In this document: positions 59,435-64,000 of the stretch, piece by piece
Layout of the letters: the number at the start of each line of letters is the position of its first letter
Position numbering within the stretch: position 1 is the first letter of the stretch
NCBI GenBank assembly: GCA_003260075.1
Contig: QLIY01000108.1
Span: forward strand, 107,383-171,382
Source: Phallusia mammillata
Taxonomy: Eukaryota > Chordata > Ascidiacea > Phlebobranchia > Ascidiidae
Length of the DNA: 64,000 nt
Reading direction: 5' to 3'
Notes under the pieces: model-generated
The model's database searches: none
What the model was told of the DNA's origin: nothing
The model's input: the letters and a program-made list of their open reading frames with translations, nothing else
Position numbers and translations under genes: made by a program

Positions 59435-62400
59435 ATGGTGCGAGATGGAACCGCAAGGACAAGGGATTTGTTTTTATTTTCGATTGGTGCAATCTACATG
59501 TTTGCATTTGGATCAATTTATACTCAGATTCCAGGTATGGTAAACTATTTGCAAGATTTAAAATTAAACATGCACTTAAAAAAATGTTTTTAAACAGCTA
59601 TAAATTCTATTTGCAGGTTTGTTTGGTGCAAAAGGTATAATGCCAGTACAAGGTTTGATGAAAGCAGCAAAAGAAGAGCAAAAAAATGCAAAATCCACTG
59701 AAGACTTGTTTTTAGCTACACCAACATTACTGTGGTTTTTACCATTTGATTATGATATTGGGATGGAATTTCTGGCAATCTTAGGTAAATGTTTTTTAGT
59801 TTAAATCAACCCCGTTGATGTATTTTAGCAGTCATGTTTTTGGTAATGGTCAGTTTTCTTTGCATTAAAGGGTGGTGTTTGGTATAGCTTTTGTACTCCA
59901 AATAACCAATTAAAACTAATGAGTTTTGTTAAGCTTTGCGTTTTCCTGCTTTGTGTGGTTAGTCCAGATTTGTTACATTATTGGATAAATAATGCTGTTA
60001 TTTTGTTGCAGGCACTTTCATATCATTTCTCACGCTCATTTCGCAAAGTCTAAGAATTGGTCCAGTGTATTTCCTGCTTTGGCTACTTTATTTATCAATT
60101 TATAAGGTATGAAAACACACTAAACTATCAAAGAATTGGATTTTTATAACAAGTCATTTAAATTTTTTCTGTGTGCATAAAAGTTTAAATCAAATTTCAA
60201 AACTATTAGACTACTTTTGTTGCAAAACTTTTAGGTTGGTGAGACTTTTATGTGGTTCCAATGGGATATTCTGCTGCTAGAAGTTGGTGTGCTTTGTATG
60301 TTTGTTGCTCCTCTGACAAACACTAAATCAACAACACAAAAGTAGGATGTACATTGTTGTTTCTTTCTGAATAAATGCAGTATGCTGTTGTAAAAATGCA
60401 TACTTTTGGTCATTTTAAAATGTTTTTTTCATGCGGTTACAGTTCAATTTTAATAATTGCACATTAATTGTCAAATGTATAAACTATTAATGTTTATATT
60501 CAGCTCTCACAGGCAAATTCCATTTTGGCTCGTTCGGTGGCTTTTATTTCGTCTCATGTTTGCATCAGGAATTGTAAAACTTACAAGCAATTGTCCAACA
60601 TGGTGGGGTCTTACAGGTGTTTATGTCTAACTGATTGTATATGTTTAAAAATGATTTTTTTTCACATACAGCAAACCTCTGTTGAACAGGATTTGGTTAA
60701 TCTGAATCTTCTCCTAATTTGGATAAATTTTTTGGTCCAAATGGGTCTGGATTAACGAGATATTCTGTACATATATGTCTTACCTTTACTTGCATTTGTT
60801 TGGTCATTTAAAATAGCCCATTTTGGGTAGATACAAAAGTTTTTATACATTGTTTGTGAATCTAAAATTGGATGTTGTTTTTCAGCACTGAACTACCATT
60901 ATGAAACACAGGTAAAAAATATTTTGCTGAAAAATTTTAAACATATATATTTTTGACATTTAACATGTTTTTAGTGCATCCCCACTCCTCTTGCATGGTG
61001 GGCGCACCAACTACCAACTGCAATTCAACAGTTCTCAGTACTCGGAACATACTTTATTGAAATCTTACTTCCTTTTCTTTTCTTTATTCCATTGCGATTT
61101 TGTCGTTTATTGGCGTGTTATGGACAGGTAATAACATACATGTACAGGCACCATAATAATTATACATAAGTACTAAAAATCATTTTGTGTTTCTATGCCA
61201 GCACACTGGTGTAAACTATGTGTAATTATAGCAAAATAAAACCTATGTGTTTGTTATACAATCTAACTAGATCCCTATCTTTGGCAGCAATTAGGTATTA
61301 AATGTGTCTTTGTGTGAGTGAGTAACCGTAGGCGTGTACGTCAGTGTCAAATCTTGTACAGTAAACTTTGTGTGACAACTGAAATGCAGTGGGGCATTTC
61401 AATTCCTGTGGTAGAATTGAGAGACTGTGCCCAACCCTATCCACTTTCGGTCAAGCATAATACACTCTATTGTAAATTTGATATCAGGGTAACGGTTTTG
61501 GCCTTAACCAGGGTTTATCAATTTTTTACTCCAATTTTTACACTATTTTCTCAAAAAAAAAGAAAGAAACTTTATGCCTACAAACACATGTTTTTTCTAC
61601 TAACTTTATTTATTTATATTGTATGATTTTTATAATTATACTGGATAAATAAAATGCCCTACCTTTTAAATATACTTTTTAAACAGCCACAATTTGGCAC
61701 TGCATACAAAAAGTTTTAATTGCAAAACCCATATGCCGTGCTTTTTTATGCAATTAACTGGATTTTGTTGCTACCGGTTGATTTTCTCAACAAATGGCTA
61801 TGTCTGGTATTTCCCAGTCTTATGCTATTAACCAGATTTATCTGTACTACCCAGGTCAAGAAACAATGTTGTGGTTTTTTAATTACAGGTATTTCTAATG
61901 TTTGTAATCTCACTGACTGGAAATTACAACTTCTTTAATTTGCTAACCACTGCTCTCTGTCTCTCTCTAATGGATGACCAACATCTTGCTTTTTTGTCTC
62001 GCTGCTTTTGCTGTAGATGGGGTAAAGGTAAACTCATTTACATGTTTATTAAACAAACTTTATTTACATTGGTTTTCTTTTAAACAATGTTTCAGTGTTC
62101 AGTTGTGTCTGTTGTTTGTGGTAATGTGTTCTTGTGACCTCTTTATTTAGGGAACAAAGCACGAGCAACCAATGTAAAAGACTCAAAATCATGTAAACCA
62201 GTTGTTCTCAACCTTGCTGTACTGGCAACTCTTGGATACATTTGCTACCAGTTAACTTCATATAAGGACCAGTTTAAACTGGGTAAGAATTGCGGTTTAT
62301 GAATGCCTGTGCCCCCCCCCCACTCTTGGATACATTTGCTACCAGTTAACTTCATATAAGGACCAGTTTGAACTGGGTAAGAATTGTGGTTTATAAATGC

Positions 62401-63844
62401 CTGTGATGAAATTTTGCATGAAATACTATATACTTGAAATACAGTTCATTGTGGTTTTGCATCAAACAATGCATGAAGTTTATAGTGATTGTTTATTGAA
62501 ATTTGCTCCGAGAAATATGAATTGTGAAATCCAAGCTAGAATTTAAATGTGTTTGTAAAAAGTGTCATAAATTCATGCAAACAGCAAAGTTTTTGTACAA
62601 AACAATGGTGCACTTTATTTTTTTTAATAGAATTTACCAGTGACCAACTAAACGAATTTCTGAAAAGAGCTATGCCTGTTATTACATGGATCGCAACCAT
62701 TCTCTTTGTAAGCAAGATACTGTTGGAAATTCTCAGGTAATTTAGTGTGAATGTTTTTTTTCACACAAAGGTTTGGTTGTCTAAAATTACTTTCTTTGCC
62801 ACGCAGAAGTGTAAAAGAGGACAAATGTGGAAATCTATGTCGAATACTTGTGGTTGTGATTCCGTCTGTCTTTCTGTTTTCAATCAGCCTGGTAAATATG
62901 AATTGCATTTTGCTGATAATTACCACAGAAACTATGATAAAAACATGTATGTATGTGAAATCTATGTATATACAAATGTTTGCCTTCTATTCGCTACTAA
63001 AACTCTCATAAGCAAAGTTTTCTCCAAGATAAGTGCTTTGCGCAAAAGCCCTGTGTTCGCAAGTTTGTGGGTCCCCCCCCCCGTATATACAAATGTTTGC
63101 CTTCTATTCGCTACTAAAACTCTCATAAGCTAAGTTTTCTCCAAGATAAGTGCTTTTCGCAAAAGCCCTGTGTTCGCAAGTTTGTGGGATCTATTCCTGT
63201 CTTGGTTACTTGAGTTTCTGTGAGCAAGAAACTTCAGCGGCATTGCTCCAATCCAGTGGAATCTGATGGGTTAAACTAAATTGCAGTCTTCAACTGTCTA
63301 TGTCGAATACATTAGTATGATTGTTATGGTAGCAAACACTCGCCTTGAGTATTTTGTCCACTGTGCATTTTATACATTGTCTTTGTTAAACTACAAGATT
63401 AGTATTGACGTGTTTGGAGTGTGCGTGGCTTAAAAAAACATGTCTCTATCAAGCTATTATCTGGCCCCCCCCCCCCTCGCCTTGAACATTTTGTCCACTG
63501 CGCATTTTATACATTGTCTTTGTTAAACTACAAGGTTAGTATTGACGTGTTTGGAGTGTGCGTGGCATACAAGACCATGTCTCTATCAAGCTATTATCTG
63601 GTCATATGGGTAAGCTTATCAAACCAACATACCATAACGTTTCTTCCTTGCAACGCAGGTCCCCTTCGGTCAAATGTCGGCCGATTTTCGGGGCGATTTG
63701 TGGCCGATCGTCCAGCGATGGCATGACTCGACTGATCGTTTTGAGTTGGTGAACTCGTATGGACTTTTCCGTCGCATGACTGGGGTTGGGGGCCGCCCTG
63801 AAATCGTGATTGAAGGTAGCCAAACGGTGGATGGGCCGTGGAAG
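59435..63844 (+). CDS. LMF2: Lipase maturation factor 2 (3' part outside window)
   Basis: LMF-family proteins are multi-pass ER membrane proteins; LMF1 is needed to fold secreted lipases. Twelve exons: 59435-59534, 59617-59784, 60012-60106, 60235-60341, 60504-60616, 60886-60911, 60975-61127, 61889-62027, 62151-62282, 62631-62736, 62807-62891 and 63659-63844. They total 470 codons, all in phase, and the gene continues beyond the window. Seen: [93 protein letters not shown] and [20 protein letters not shown]. These align without large gaps with vertebrate LMF2, and better than with LMF1. Exon 6 is a 26-nt microexon. Poly-C duplications overlap exon 9 and follow exons 11 and 12. Confidence 0.93.
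60668..60770. mobile_element. Remnant of a pogo-like MITE in an LMF2 intron
   Basis: ACAGCAAACCTCTGTTGAAC and GTCTGGATTAACGAG resemble the ends and inside of the element at 13645-13942. No clear right terminus remains. Confidence 0.4.
62229..62405 (+). repeat. LMF2 exon 9 end duplicated around 10 C
   Basis: The last about 54 coding nt of exon 9 plus the intron start (62229-62311) recur at 62322-62405 after C62312-62321. The copies differ in one coding codon (AAA versus GAA, Lys/Glu in the segment KDQF[K/E]LG), as well as in the intron. Confidence 0.85.
62964..63190. repeat. Tandem copy bridged by 10 C after LMF2 exon 11
   Basis: About 108 nt before C63073-63082 recur after it with few changes (TTTGCGC/TTTTCGC). 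Intronic. Confidence 0.8.
63341..63601. repeat. Tandem copy bridged by 12 C before LMF2 exon 12
   Basis: About 124 nt (63341-63464) recur at 63477-63601 after C63465-63476. The copies differ in several places (GCTTAAAAAAAC/GCATACAAGACC). Intronic. Confidence 0.8.
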
Positions 63845-63965
63845 GTAAAATATGATCATTTGTGCGCTTTTTAAATGTGTGAACAACAATTTTAACGTTT
63901 TTGTGATTATTTGTAAAGCGTAACTAAAGAAATTTGAATTGATTAAAGTTTGTGATTTAGTTAAG

Positions 63966-64000
63966 CCCCCCCCCCCTGATTGAAGGTAGCCAAACGGTGG
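63966..64000 (+). repeat. Start of a copy of LMF2 exon 12 after 11 C
   Basis: C63966-63976 is followed by a segment identical to part of exon 12 (from TGATTGAAGGTAGCC, near 63808). Another duplicated exon copy therefore begins at the window edge. Confidence 0.8.

Noticed and set aside
63602..63889. 95-codon antisense frame at the right edge
   Set aside because: Shadow of LMF2 exon 12.
1..64000. CRISPR arrays, prokaryotic operons, viral insertions
   Set aside because: The repeats are MITEs or direct assembly copies; genes are spliced and chordate-like; no viral gene signature is visible.

Overview
The window looks like nuclear DNA of an ascidian tunicate, most probably a Ciona-type genome. 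This is inferred from AT-rich introns with GT-AG borders, chordate-type orthologues, short intergenic distances, two ORFs that overlap on one transcript unit, many hAT-like MITEs, and allelic copies that differ at scattered sites. The species itself cannot be proven from the sequence. No bacterial, CRISPR or viral system is visible.

Layout. 1-1022 (-): first coding exon of a casein kinase 1 gamma gene that runs off the left edge. 4515-19933 (+): a complete TNRC6/GW182 gene (miRNA silencing scaffold) in 14 coding exons, with MITE-filled introns. 19934-23639: TNRC6 3' flank. 23640-26389 (-): a six-exon retinol-dehydrogenase-like SDR. 26390-35107: gene-poor. 35108-39657 (-): an eight-exon MINDY1/2 deubiquitinase. 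40249-40821 (-): an intronless kappaB-Ras GTPase. 42745-43077 and 43070-47878 (+): GSKIP and TSC2/tuberin, whose reading frames overlap by 8 nt. 50459-52996 (+): a small multi-pass membrane protein. 56159-58493 (-): OXA1L, the mitochondrial insertase. 59435-63844 (+): LMF2, which runs off the right edge. For every gene that is complete here, the exon lengths sum to a multiple of three once tandem assembly duplications are collapsed. That is the strongest check available without tools.

The most interesting biology is the GSKIP-TSC2 arrangement. An inhibitor/anchor of GSK3 and PKA is encoded immediately upstream of, and overlapping, tuberin, which is itself a GSK3 substrate in mammals. NKIRAS is divergently oriented about 1.3 kb away. 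OXA1L and LMF2 form another divergent pair.

The dominant non-biological signal is about twenty poly-C runs (10 to 75 C). Most sit next to a directly repeated, slightly diverged copy of 60-230 nt. Five single-N joins also border copied or inverted pieces. These look like unmerged haplotype or contig ends. They break reading frames in TNRC6, the RDH-like gene and around LMF2 exons, so anyone using automatic gene models here should expect errors.
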